The notes: generated by a model not told the origin, from the sequence alone. Counted from the stretch's first letter, positions 1-5,025 are shown. The stretch: 5,025 nt of DNA from Planctomycetaceae bacterium (GCA_030616935.1 JAUWWJ010000172.1:1-5025), one strand, 5' to 3'. Translations and numbers: made by a program.

Positions 1-686
1 CCCAACTTTCCGGCGGACAACAGCAGCGCGTGGCTTTGGGCCGTGCGTTGGTGAAGGAGCCCAAACTGCTGCTGTTCGACGAGCCGCTTTCCAACCTGGA
101 CGCTCGCCTGCGCCTTTCCATGCGCGGCGAAATCAAACGACTGCACATGGAATTGGGCATCACCTCCATCTACGTTACCCACGACCAGGTGGAGGCCATG
201 ACAATGGCCGACCGCGTGGCAGTGATGAAAGATGGCAAGTTGCAGGCCTACAGCCCACCGGATGAACTGTACGACGAACCGCGCACCCTCTTTGTCGCCA
301 GCTTTGTGGGCAACCCGCCGATGAATTTCCTCGACGTGGAGGTCACCCGCGAAAACGGTGACTATCACGCCCAGGCGGAGGGGATTGATTTGACCGTGTC
401 TCCCGAGCGGGGCGAAAAGGCTGTCGGCAAGGGCCAGGTCATCATGGGCATCCGTCCTGAAGATATAACGATTTCCGACGACCAGGGCATCTCTGGCAGC
501 ATTTACGGAGTTGAGCCGCTGGGTCGCGACGACTTGATTGAAGTGCGCATTGGCGAAGCCAGCGTCCGCGTGCTGGCCGACCCCGAGCTGGGGCTAAAAA
601 TTGGTGAAAACCCCGTTCTTTACTTCGACCCCAGCAATGTGCAATTCTTTGATCCGCAGACCGAACAGTCCTTGTTATGGGATTAA
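1..686 (+). CDS. ABC transporter ATP-binding protein, MalK/UgpC/MsmX type (5' end outside window)
   Basis: This is the ATPase subunit of a probable carbohydrate (CUT1-type) importer. It would sit on the cytoplasmic face of the membrane and power uptake by a permease pair and a binding protein. The reading frame is open from base 3 and enters from the left edge, so the GTG at 30 is an internal valine and not a start. Visible in order: the ABC signature LSGGQQQR (bases 6-29), Walker B LLLFDEP (67-87), the D-loop SNLDA, and the H-loop histidine in YVTHDQ (180-182). A C-terminal TOBE-type regulatory domain follows (about 300-680), including IMGIRPEDI, which is typical of the MalK/UgpC/MsmX group. 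The Walker A motif and Q-loop lie outside the window. The remaining 227 codons fit the C-terminal part of a protein of about 360-370 residues. The gene ends cleanly at TAA 684-686 and looks functional. The substrate cannot be told from this subunit, because one such ATPase can serve several importers. No convincing terminator follows. Confidence 0.96.
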   Translation, partial: QLSGGQQQRVALGRALVKEPKLLLFDEPLSNLDARLRLSMRGEIKRLHMELGITSIYVTHDQVEAMTMADRVAVMKDGKLQAYSPPDELYDEPRTLFVASFVGNPPMNFLDVEVTRENGDYHAQAEGIDLTVSPERGEKAVGKGQVIMGIRPEDITISDDQGISGSIYGVEPLGRDDLIEVRIGEASVRVLADPELGLKIGENPVLYFDPSNVQFFDPQTEQSLLWD

Positions 687-743
687 AGTTGAAGGTTATT
701 GATTGGGGATGGTGAGGGTTTGCCCCATTATCTGATGGCACAG

Positions 744-989
744 CTAAATGAAGGTCAGTTTCAGGGTAATTCGGTGCTTTCCCCTGCGGGCTTGGCGCAA
801 GTACTGCATTCGCCTTTCGTGTTTGGCTCTTCCCCATTTATCCCTCCGTTTGCCACTCACCTTCTCAAGTTGCTCACAGAGGTCAAGTAGCTTATCTCTA
901 TTCTCACCTCTTCCCACAATTGCCACAACGAAATTCCTGCCACCCGTGTCTTGTCCACTCTCATCAACATAGCAGTAGAGTTTATCCAT
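744..989 (-). pseudogene. N-terminal remnant of a DUF3800-like protein
   Basis: The minus-strand frame reads MDKLYCYVDESGQDTGG, then FVVAIV, then a charged helix with LDLCEQLEKVSGKRRDKW and ERRMQYLRQ. A start followed at once by a Y-V-D-E-S-G strand, a second hydrophobic strand and a conserved K-W is the front-end pattern I associate with DUF3800 proteins. These are uncharacterised, often carried on mobile or phage-like DNA, and have been proposed to have an RNase H-like fold. Family members are usually around 200 residues or more. This one stops after 81 residues, and none of the three frames downstream (to about 690) continues in a recognisable way, so it is most simply a truncated gene. 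I chose the ATG at 987-989 because the family begins just before the YVDESG strand. The frame is open back to an ATG at 1032-1034, but the extra 15 residues look non-conserved. No Shine-Dalgarno sequence precedes either start. It could instead be a short intact gene, but I favour decay. Confidence 0.6.
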
Positions 990-1228
990 CCAGAATATTG
1001 TACTTGAGATGAATATGGATTTTCGATCTGACAAGAGACCTGGCTGTCGAAAAAGTAAAAGTTATATTAGAAGTGAGGCGGCGCAAGATGAGCTATAAGA
1101 CTACAGGAAGGATTGAGAGAGAAAAAGGACACAAAACTGGTCGCTAAAATTGATTCTGCACCTCAACCTTGGACACTTACAAAATCAATAGGTGCGGCAT
1201 CCTCGCCCCAAATAGACAATTTTCGCGC

Positions 1229-1884
1229 TTATTTTTCAAAATTTGTTGAGGTAGGAGTTTTTTCCAAGCATCAAACTCTTTTTGTAAAGCAGCCAATTTG
1301 TCTGAAACCATCTTATAAGCATCCGGGCTTAATAATAAATGAACGGGTGGATTGGTTTCTTCGGCTGACGAATGATGGCCAAAGCTGCTTTTTCAGGATC
1401 ACCCCCCTGTTTTCCATCCACTTCATTAACAACATGATCCGTTGCTTCACGAATTGCTTCATTATCATCTGATTTGTTATTGCCAAACACAAGGGAACCA
1501 CTGCTTAAAAACTTGGTCCTGAAGTAGCCAGGTGCTAGCACTGTAACTTTTATACCAAATGGTTTTACGTCATCTGCCAGAGATTCAGACAAACCGACCA
1601 CAGATAATTTTGTGGCATTGTAACTACCAACACACCCACATCGCAATGTATGCTGCAATAGAAGCAATGTTGAAAATATGTCCCGACTCTTGTTTTCGTA
1701 AATAAGGCATTACTTTCCTGATTACATTCAATGTTCCAAACACATTCACGTCGAAATTCTGACGAATTTCCTGATTCGTCAGTTTTTCAAAGCTTCCCAC
1801 CAGGGCATAACCAGCATTATTCACAACTACATCAATTTTGTCGAAAGCTGCTATGGTTTGCTCAATGGCCTTTTGCACGCTGGC
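1229..1884 (-). pseudogene. Short-chain dehydrogenase/reductase, 5'-truncated with three frameshifts
   Basis: This is a degraded classical SDR (NAD(P)-dependent oxidoreductase of about 280 residues). The first recognisable residues are ASVQKAIEQ, directly preceded by an in-frame TAA (1885-1887). The N-terminal Rossmann segment with TGxxxGxG (about 60-65 residues) is therefore missing. Next come IDVVVNNAGYALVG (NNAG at 1810-1821) and GHIFNIAS, which carries the catalytic serine. Near 1632-1644 the frame shifts by +1, and a second frame continues with SYNATK (YxxxK at 1608-1622), LSESLADDVKPFGIKVTVLAPGYFRT and GDPEKAALAII. Near 1362-1367 one base appears lost. The original frame then resumes with NPPVHLLLSPDAYKMVSDKL and AALQKEFDAW. 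In the A6 run at 1258-1263 a further base seems missing; adding one A restores a short tail ending TNFEK and a TAA at 1229-1231. Catalytic residues survive, but no continuous product can be made. The substrate is unknown. The lost 5' end suggests a deletion or insertion breakpoint near 1885. Confidence 0.9.
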
Positions 1885-1993
1885 TTATTTGTCAACACCT
1901 CTTTTTCTCTTCTAACAGGTGATCTGCTCAACAGCCAAGAAAAATCTCCAAGAGGTAGTTGAACGAAAATCTTAATTCGCACTGTCTGGCACG

Positions 1994-2170
1994 TCAAGAA
2001 TCGCCAGCGTTACCTATTTGATTCCTGAGCAAAAGAAATTCCTTTAGTTCATCAATTTCTTCAGGGGTAAGGACAGAAAACAAAAAACGCCCACCTTCAA
2101 GCACCCGGTTGATTTCTTCAACCGTGACCTGGTTTTCATTTTGAATTTTAGCCTTGGGCTTGGTTTCCAT
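1994..2170 (-). CDS. 58-residue hypothetical protein
   Basis: An unbroken minus-strand frame runs from ATG (2168-2170) to TGA (1994-1996). The product is hydrophilic, begins METKPKAKIQ, and contains the segments TVEEINRVLEGGRFLF and LTPEEIDELKEFLLLR. The pattern is a charged lysine-rich N-terminus followed by two likely amphipathic helices, with no membrane segment and no cysteines. Amino-acid use is protein-like, and an AGAAG-type weak ribosome binding site lies at a suitable distance (about 2174-2183). Downstream on the same strand is the SDR pseudogene, so this ORF may be the surviving member of an older minus-strand group. Upstream it faces the 2408 operon divergently, and a stem-loop-forming repeat (2191-2219) sits 20 bases before its start. 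I do not recognise the family. Small helical proteins of this kind can be antitoxins or regulators, but nothing in the sequence shows that. A chance ORF cannot be excluded. Confidence 0.55.
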   Translation of the reverse strand: METKPKAKIQNENQVTVEEINRVLEGGRFLFSVLTPEEIDELKEFLLLRNQIGNAGDS

Positions 2171-2190
2171 CAATTCTTCTATTAATCAAT

Positions 2191-2219
2191 TAGGCAATAG
2201 GATTGTTGACTATCGCCTA
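2191..2219. repeat. Imperfect inverted repeat, 10-bp arms and 9-bp spacer
   Basis: TAGGCAATAG (2191-2200) is mirrored by CTATCGCCTA (2210-2219), matching at 9 of 10 positions around a 9-base spacer. In RNA made from the minus strand, towards the 58-residue ORF, the single mismatch becomes a G-U pair, so the stem is fully paired. It ends 20 bases before that ORF's start codon. It may be a leader hairpin or a dimeric protein-binding site. There is no T-run after it on either strand, so it is not a standard terminator. Confidence 0.55.
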
Positions 2220-2253
2220 TATCTTAGAAGAAATAAATAGGTATGTATTTAGC

Positions 2254-2286
2254 TGAGTTAGCCTTGAGTTAGCCTTGAGTTATCCT
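2254..2286. repeat. Three tandem 11-bp direct repeats
   Basis: The unit TGAGTTAGCCT occurs at 2254-2264 and 2265-2275, and again at 2276-2286 with one change (TGAGTTATCCT). The 11-bp period is close to one helical turn, so the three copies present the same face of the DNA. Direct repeats with this period are bound head-to-tail by some winged-helix regulators (PhoB/OmpR-type and SARP sites are known examples). The array lies about 59 bp upstream of the -35 box of the 2408 operon. An activator site is an inference; simple replication slippage would also explain it. Confidence 0.6.
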
Positions 2287-2344
2287 TTTCTTATCCCGAA
2301 CTTAGGCTACTAGTGTATTAATCAAATATTAATGTAAGAATATA

Positions 2345-2373
2345 TTGACAAAATGTATGAAACGCCTTACACT
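2345..2373 (+). promoter_or_regulatory. Sigma70-type promoter of the membrane protein/Xre operon
   Basis: A consensus -35 box TTGACA (2345-2350) is followed after exactly 17 bases by TACACT (2368-2373), a 4/6 match to the -10 consensus. Transcription would begin near 2380, leaving a leader of about 28 bases before the ATG at 2408. The flanks are AT-rich, as expected for a promoter. Confidence 0.75.
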
Positions 2374-2380
2374 ATGTAAG
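2366..2380. promoter_or_regulatory. Palindromic operator overlapping the -10 box
   Basis: CTTACA and TGTAAG form a perfect inverted repeat of 6-bp arms with a 3-bp centre (CTA), placed directly on the -10 box and probable transcription start. Binding here would block RNA polymerase. A matching half-site ATGTAAG also occurs at 2332-2338, upstream of the -35 box. It starts 42 bp before the operator's ATGTAAG at 2374, or four helical turns. The obvious candidate repressor is the Xre protein encoded at 2850-3077; that link is inferred from context only. Confidence 0.6.
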
Positions 2381-2393
2381 AAATTAATTACAT

Positions 2394-2399
2394 AAGGAG
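2394..2399 (+). promoter_or_regulatory. Ribosome binding site for the 2408 gene
   Basis: AAGGAG lies 8 bases before the ATG at 2408-2410. It is a strong Shine-Dalgarno sequence at standard spacing and fixes the start codon. Confidence 0.85.
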
Positions 2400-2407
2400 T
2401 AAAAACG

Positions 2408-2857
2408 ATGACACAAACAAAAATTAGAGCACGTTATGGATTAGGTATCTGGGGGCTGGTTGCATCGGCGTTCGGGTTGGTTTTCTTCCTGGGTGGAGGT
2501 GCAGCCACCTACGCGGATGATTCGGTTCGAATGCTGGTCGCCGCGGTGATCCTGGCTGTCGGGTTCATTGGTTACATCAGCATGCTCTACCTGACCCGAG
2601 AGAAATCAAATGGTACAGCCCTGATCAGAGACGAGCGAGACCTGGAGATTTCCCGCCAGGCTAATGAGAATGCCCTGGTTGCGGTGCTGGTCTTCGTTTT
2701 TGTCGTTTGCATCGCCTTGTTCCTCGTTTATGAAACCGCTGGCATCCTACCCGTCGGGTGGATGTGGTTCTTGGCGTATGCCACCGCCTGCTTCGGTCTG
2801 CTCGCGCAGGCCGTCGCCACACTGGCGTTGCACAGAGAAATGAGCAGCAATGGCTAA
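2408..2857 (+). CDS. Four-helix integral membrane protein, DUF2178-like, partner of an Xre regulator
   Basis: This 149-residue protein shows four hydrophobic segments, at about residues 12-30, 42-62, 88-108 and 114-141. Between helices 2 and 3 there is a charged cytoplasmic-type stretch, REKSNGTALIRDERDLEISRQANE (65-87). The D-E-R-D motif followed by an alanine-containing helix start and then a hydrophobic helix resembles the DUF2178 class of small membrane proteins. These are commonly encoded next to a short Xre-type regulator, as here. The function of that class is not established. There is no signal peptide, no cysteine pair and no obvious catalytic motif; the polar residues cluster in the central loop. 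The stop codon overlaps the start of the downstream regulator gene by 8 bases, so the two are translationally coupled. The start is set by AAGGAG 8 bases upstream, and the promoter and operator are at 2345-2380. A role in sensing, or in holding the regulator at the membrane, is conceivable but unproven. Confidence 0.88.
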   Translation: MTQTKIRARYGLGIWGLVASAFGLVFFLGGGAATYADDSVRMLVAAVILAVGFIGYISMLYLTREKSNGTALIRDERDLEISRQANENALVAVLVFVFVVCIALFLVYETAGILPVGWMWFLAYATACFGLLAQAVATLALHREMSSNG

Positions 2858-3077
2858 AAAGAAGATCAATAACCATATCCGCAAATTGCGCTTCGAGCAG
2901 GGCGAAATGACCCAGCAGGAACTGTCCGACCTATGCGGCTGCACCCGGCAGACGATCATCGCCCTTGAGCAGGAAAGATATGTGCCTTCCTTGATCCTGG
3001 CGATCAAGATTGCCAGAGTGTTTGGCAAAACGGTGGACGATGTCTTTCAATTGCCGGATGATGGGAATGTGGAGTAA
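2850..3077 (+). CDS. Xre-family helix-turn-helix transcriptional regulator
   Basis: This 75-residue cytoplasmic DNA-binding protein consists almost entirely of one HTH_3/Xre domain. A basic N-terminus (MAKKKINNHIRKLR) leads into the helix-turn-helix at about residues 21-41 (TQQELSDLCGCTRQTIIALE). The stabilising helices PSLILAIKIARVFGKTVDDVF (46-66) follow, and then a short acidic tail. The C-T-R-Q-T-I-I-A-L-E recognition helix and the P-S-L-x-L-A-x-K-I-A-R-V-F ending are hallmarks of the minimal stand-alone Xre regulators found next to small multi-pass membrane proteins. It lacks any sensor or peptidase domain. Its ATG lies inside the last codons of the upstream gene (ATGGCTAA), so translation is coupled and the two proteins are probably made in fixed ratio. 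It most likely represses its own operon through the palindrome at 2366-2380. The direction and target of regulation are inferences. Confidence 0.95.
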   Translation: MAKKKINNHIRKLRFEQGEMTQQELSDLCGCTRQTIIALEQERYVPSLILAIKIARVFGKTVDDVFQLPDDGNVE

Positions 3078-3081
3078 AAAC

Positions 3082-3293
3082 GTGAGTAGTATTTCGCCAC
3101 CGATTCAAAGCCGGGTAAGTTCCGGCTCACTGAAAACCCCTGGCGCGCGCTGGTTGTCCTGAACCTGACTGGATTGGCACTCCTCGTTTACGAGCATCGA
3201 TCGTTAGGCCGTCTGCTTGAAACGTGGGACCGCTGGTTGTTGAAACGCTACGCTATACTGGCATTCACCGACCGGAAAGACCTGGCCAATTGA
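3082..3293 (+). pseudogene. Possible third operon gene, short hypothetical, frameshifted near its start
   Basis: From 3090 to TGA 3291-3293 a frame is open for 67 codons. It encodes protein-like sequence, including KFRLTENPWRALVVL, GLALLVYEH and LETWDRWLLKRYAILAFTD. Codon use is like that of the neighbouring regulator gene, and one hydrophobic stretch (ALVVLNLTGLALLVY) could be a membrane segment. This frame has no ATG, GTG or TTG near its 5' end. A GTG at 3082-3084, with GGAG seven bases before it (inside the regulator's last codons), is well placed as a start but lies in another frame. The loss of a single base around 3088-3110 would join them. I read it as a small third gene of the operon disabled by a one-base deletion, or a sequencing slip. 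I do not recognise the product, and it may be non-coding. Confidence 0.35.
3109..3127. repeat. Perfect inverted repeat with 7-base loop
   Basis: AGCCGG (3109-3114) and CCGGCT (3122-3127) form a 6-bp GC-rich stem around a 7-base loop, 31 bases after the regulator's stop codon. No T-run follows, so it is not a typical intrinsic terminator. It could stabilise the 3' end of the two-gene message or be incidental. Confidence 0.4.
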
Positions 3294-3320
3294 TTTAAAA
3301 ATGTTTTGAAAGATGAAAAC

Positions 3321-3330
3321 AAAGGAGGAA
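3321..3330 (+). promoter_or_regulatory. Very strong ribosome binding site without a start codon
   Basis: AAAGGAGGAA is close to a full anti-16S match. At the expected distance (3335-3340) the sequence is AAG AAT, with no ATG, GTG or TTG in the reading frame of the following gene until ATG at 3398. A TTG at 3389 in the same frame is too far away to use this site. Confidence 0.7.
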
Positions 3331-3334
3331 TAAC

Positions 3335-3586
3335 AAGAATTTCAAACTCAACCGTTGGGCTTATGGGTTCGCTGCTCTAGCGCTCATACTCGGTTGCTTG
3401 CTCACAATGATAATTGTTTATCAAGCGTTCCCCAACATTCCAGGCGCATTAGAGGAGAGAGTGACCTTAGACAATCTTACACAATTGATTATCCCTGGTT
3501 CCGCTGATATCACCTTCGCCAAGCCTGGTGCATACGCAGTCTACTACGAGTATCGCATACACCAAACGTTACCTGGGGATCACTGA
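3335..3586 (+). pseudogene. Membrane-anchored hypothetical protein, start codon lost and 3' end truncated
   Basis: The frame encodes a short basic N-terminus (NFKLNRW), one hydrophobic helix (about residues 8-28 counted from 3335, containing FAALALILGCLLTMIIV), then a soluble part. The soluble part includes LIIPGSADITFAKPGAYAVYYEYR, whose P-G-x-x-x-I-x-F and P-G-x-Y-x-V-Y-Y-E-Y pattern suggests a small beta-rich extracytoplasmic domain. The anchor and beta domain imply a surface-facing protein of unknown function. The segment after EYR (IHQTLPGDH, then TGA) looks foreign, and the domain seems far too short. It probably continued beyond this point before the insertion sequence arrived. The 5' end is also damaged: the ribosome binding site at 3321-3330 is ideal, but the codon where ATG should be is AAG. 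The only ATG in frame (3398) lies inside the membrane helix and would destroy the anchor. I rate it a broken gene. Use of a rare non-standard start cannot be excluded. Confidence 0.6.
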
Positions 3587-5025
3587 CAACAAACTCCAAG
3601 CGGTATCACAACGGCTGAACCTCTAATCCTTCTTGACAACCTGTGAGGTGGATCATGATGGGATACAAGATCAAGAATCTCAAAAACTTCACATCCTTTT
3701 CCCTGGAAACCCTGGTGCCTCAAGGCAACGTATATCGCCAGTTAGAACAATATATTGATCTCAGCTTTGTTCGCGATCTAGTATGTCACCTGTATTCAGA
3801 TTTCGGGCGTCCATCCATTGATCCGGTTGTTTTCTTCAAGCTTCAACTGATTGCCTTTTTCGAAGGGATCAGATCAGAGCGGCTGCTGATGGAGACGGTC
3901 AGTTTGAACCTGGCACACCGTTGGTTCATCGGCTATGACTTGGACGAAGATGTGCCCGATCACAGCAGCTTGAGCAAGATCAGAGAGCGTTATGGCATGC
4001 AGATCTTTCAGCAGTTATTTGAACAAATTATCGAGTTATGTGTGGAAGCCGGATTAGTTTGGGGTGAAGAGTTGTATTTTGACAGCACCAAAGTGGATGC
4101 CAATGCAGCGATCAACAGCATGATCGACAGAACAGAATCCGAAGTTGGCCAACATCTTGAAGAACTTTGGAAGAATGACGAAAAGAGGACTTCCAATGAA
4201 ACGCTTCAAGATTTGGTTGATAAATACAAGGGCAAACGCTTTACAGGCTTACGAAAACCATCTTACAAAAGGATCACAGATGAGAAAGTTAGCCTAACTG
4301 ACCCGAATGCTGCCCCTATGCGGGCTCAAGGTGGTGGTAGCGCTGTTTTAGGGTATCGAGATCATTACATCGTTGATGGTGGTAAAGCTCGCATCATTCT
4401 CTCAGCCTTGGTTGCTCCTGCATCGATCATGGATAATACCCCTTTGTTGGATTTGGTGGACTGGACGTGTTATCGGTGGCAGTTACAGCCAAAGATTGCT
4501 GCAGGTGGCGCCAAGTATGGCACGGTTCCTAATATTGTTGGCTTGGAAAAACGTGGAATCAAAGCTTATCTACCAATGCCTGATTTGAGCAATCGATCTG
4601 AATACTACTCATCGGATTTGTTTCACTATGATGCTGAGAATGATCACTATATCTGTCCACAGAAGCATATCTTGCCTTTATGGTCACGGCGCAAGAGTGA
4701 AGAGAATTTTGTTTATCGGGCGAACGCAGAAGCGTGTGACGCTTGCCCAGTGAAAAATGAATGCACAGGCAGCAAAAGTGGGAGGCATATATTTCGTTCT
4801 TTTCATCAAGAATTTATCGACATAGTGAAAGCCTATCATCAGACTGACAAATATCAAAAGACGATGCGGAAGAGAAGTGTGTGGGTTGAGCCCCTTTTTG
4901 GTGAAGCCAAAGACTTTCACCGCTTGAGACGTTTCCGTTTGAGAGGTCTGTACAAGGTAAATATCGAAGGAATGATGATCGCAGCGGGGGAAAATCTGAA
5001 AAGGTTGATCAAGTACCGCCTCAAG
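3557..5025 (+). mobile_element. IS1182-family insertion sequence, right end outside window
   Basis: The transposase at 3655-5025 identifies an IS1182-group element (IS5/IS1182-type DDE, not copy-and-paste IS3). Its left end must lie between about 3557, where the upstream gene's protein-like sequence stops making sense, and the ribosome binding site at 3645. The terminal inverted repeat cannot be defined because the right end is not in the window. The left boundary given is therefore approximate. Confidence 0.5.
3655..5025 (+). CDS. IS1182-family transposase (3' end outside window; second catalytic Asp position is Gly)
   Basis: An uninterrupted frame of 457 codons runs from ATG 3655 to the window edge. 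It is a DDE-type transposase that would cut and join the insertion sequence's ends. The N-terminal DUF772 domain (about residues 25-115) shows YRQLEQYIDLSFV, FGRPSIDPVVFFK, EGIRSERLL, RWFIGYDL and PDHSSLSKIRERYG. The catalytic domain begins with ELYFDSTKVDANA (D143, first catalytic Asp). The glutamate motif is WVEPLFGEAKDF followed by RRFRLRG (E412). Four cysteines (C334, C361, C364, C370; YICP and CDACPVKNEC) form the zinc-ribbon-like insert usual in the family. Where family members read A-D-x-x-Y-G-T or G-D-x-K-Y-G-T, this one reads GGAKYGT. The second catalytic Asp is therefore Gly (residue 285, codon 4507-4509), which predicts loss of activity. GAGG lies 6 bases before the ATG; a second ATG at 3658 is equally usable. 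The length seen is slightly short of the usual 480-560 residues, as expected for a 3' cut at the edge. Confidence 0.95.
   Translation, partial: MMGYKIKNLKNFTSFSLETLVPQGNVYRQLEQYIDLSFVRDLVCHLYSDFGRPSIDPVVFFKLQLIAFFEGIRSERLLMETVSLNLAHRWFIGYDLDEDVPDHSSLSKIRERYGMQIFQQLFEQIIELCVEAGLVWGEELYFDSTKVDANAAINSMIDRTESEVGQHLEELWKNDEKRTSNETLQDLVDKYKGKRFTGLRKPSYKRITDEKVSLTDPNAAPMRAQGGGSAVLGYRDHYIVDGGKARIILSALVAPASIMDNTPLLDLVDWTCYRWQLQPKIAAGGAKYGTVPNIVGLEKRGIKAYLPMPDLSNRSEYYSSDLFHYDAENDHYICPQKHILPLWSRRKSEENFVYRANAEACDACPVKNECTGSKSGRHIFRSFHQEFIDIVKAYHQTDKYQKTMRKRSVWVEPLFGEAKDFHRLRRFRLRGLYKVNIEGMMIAAGENLKRLIKYRLK

Noticed and set aside
701..726. GGGG...CCCC pairing after the ABC gene as a terminator
   Set aside because: Only four paired bases around a long loop and no T-run, so it does not qualify as an intrinsic terminator.
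442..837. Long minus-strand open frame across the 3' end of the ABC gene
   Set aside because: Antisense shadow of the ABC ATPase, rich in arginine and cysteine with no protein family character.
1041..1055. TGGCTGTCGAAAAAG, reminiscent of terminal sequences of some insertion sequences
   Set aside because: No partner inverted copy was found in the window and no transposase remnant lies next to it; the resemblance is from memory only.
1013..1147. Short plus-strand frame of coding-like appearance (contains LAVEKVKVILEVRRRKMSYKT) ending at TAA 1145-1147
   Set aside because: No ribosome binding site, no suitable start, no recognisable family. The 990-1228 stretch otherwise shows nothing I can support.
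1113..1472. 119-codon plus-strand open frame
   Set aside because: Opposite-strand shadow of the SDR pseudogene; the translation shows no motif, and the minus strand explains the sequence.
2747..3028. Minus-strand open frame across the membrane protein and Xre genes
   Set aside because: Antisense to two well-supported genes, with no ribosome binding site or family pattern.
3633..3638. TTGACA shortly before the transposase gene as a -35 box
   Set aside because: A -10 box at 17 bases would fall on the transposase start codon, and none is visible there.
1..5025. CRISPR arrays, tRNA or rRNA genes, attachment sites
   Set aside because: No spaced repeat array, tRNA-like cloverleaf or rRNA segment was seen on reading the window. 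The only repeats are the short ones listed.

Overview
This window looks like an accessory stretch of a bacterial chromosome. The base composition is uneven: GC-rich coding at the left edge and in the 2408-3077 operon, and AT-richer, decayed DNA between about 990 and 2400. The IS1182-type transposase, the small Xre regulator paired with a membrane protein, and the CUT1-type sugar-transporter ATPase would all fit a Chloroflexota (Anaerolineae-like) genome. That assignment is an inference from protein style; no rRNA or marker gene is present to settle it.

Layout, left to right. (1) 1-686 (+): the C-terminal two thirds of an ABC-transporter ATPase of the MalK/UgpC/MsmX type, entering from the left edge. 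(2) 687-1993 is a gene graveyard, with both recognisable remnants on the minus strand. The first is the front end of a DUF3800-like protein (744-989). The second is a short-chain dehydrogenase/reductase pseudogene (1229-1884) that has lost its Rossmann glycine-rich N-terminus and carries three frameshifts. (3) 1994-2170 (-): an intact-looking 58-codon ORF of unknown function. (4) 2171-2407: a divergent regulatory region with a 10-bp-arm inverted repeat, three tandem 11-bp repeats, a sigma70-like promoter, and a perfect palindrome on the -10 box. (5) 2408-3077 (+): a translationally coupled pair, a four-helix membrane protein and a 75-residue Xre-type regulator. A possible third short gene follows (to 3293), apparently frameshifted at its start. 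(6) 3335-3586 (+): a membrane-anchored hypothetical with a very strong ribosome binding site but no start codon, and apparently cut short at its 3' end. (7) 3655-5025 (+): an IS1182-family transposase running off the right edge. The position expected to hold the second catalytic aspartate is glycine.

How the parts relate. The Xre/membrane-protein pair is the only complete, evidently regulated unit. The palindrome on its promoter, plus an upstream half-site four helical turns away, suggests autoregulation by the encoded Xre protein. Much of the rest is decay around mobile DNA. I see no convincing new multi-gene system. The points most worth following are the divergent control region, the coupled membrane-protein/regulator pair, the unannotated 58-residue ORF, and the transposase's missing catalytic residue.
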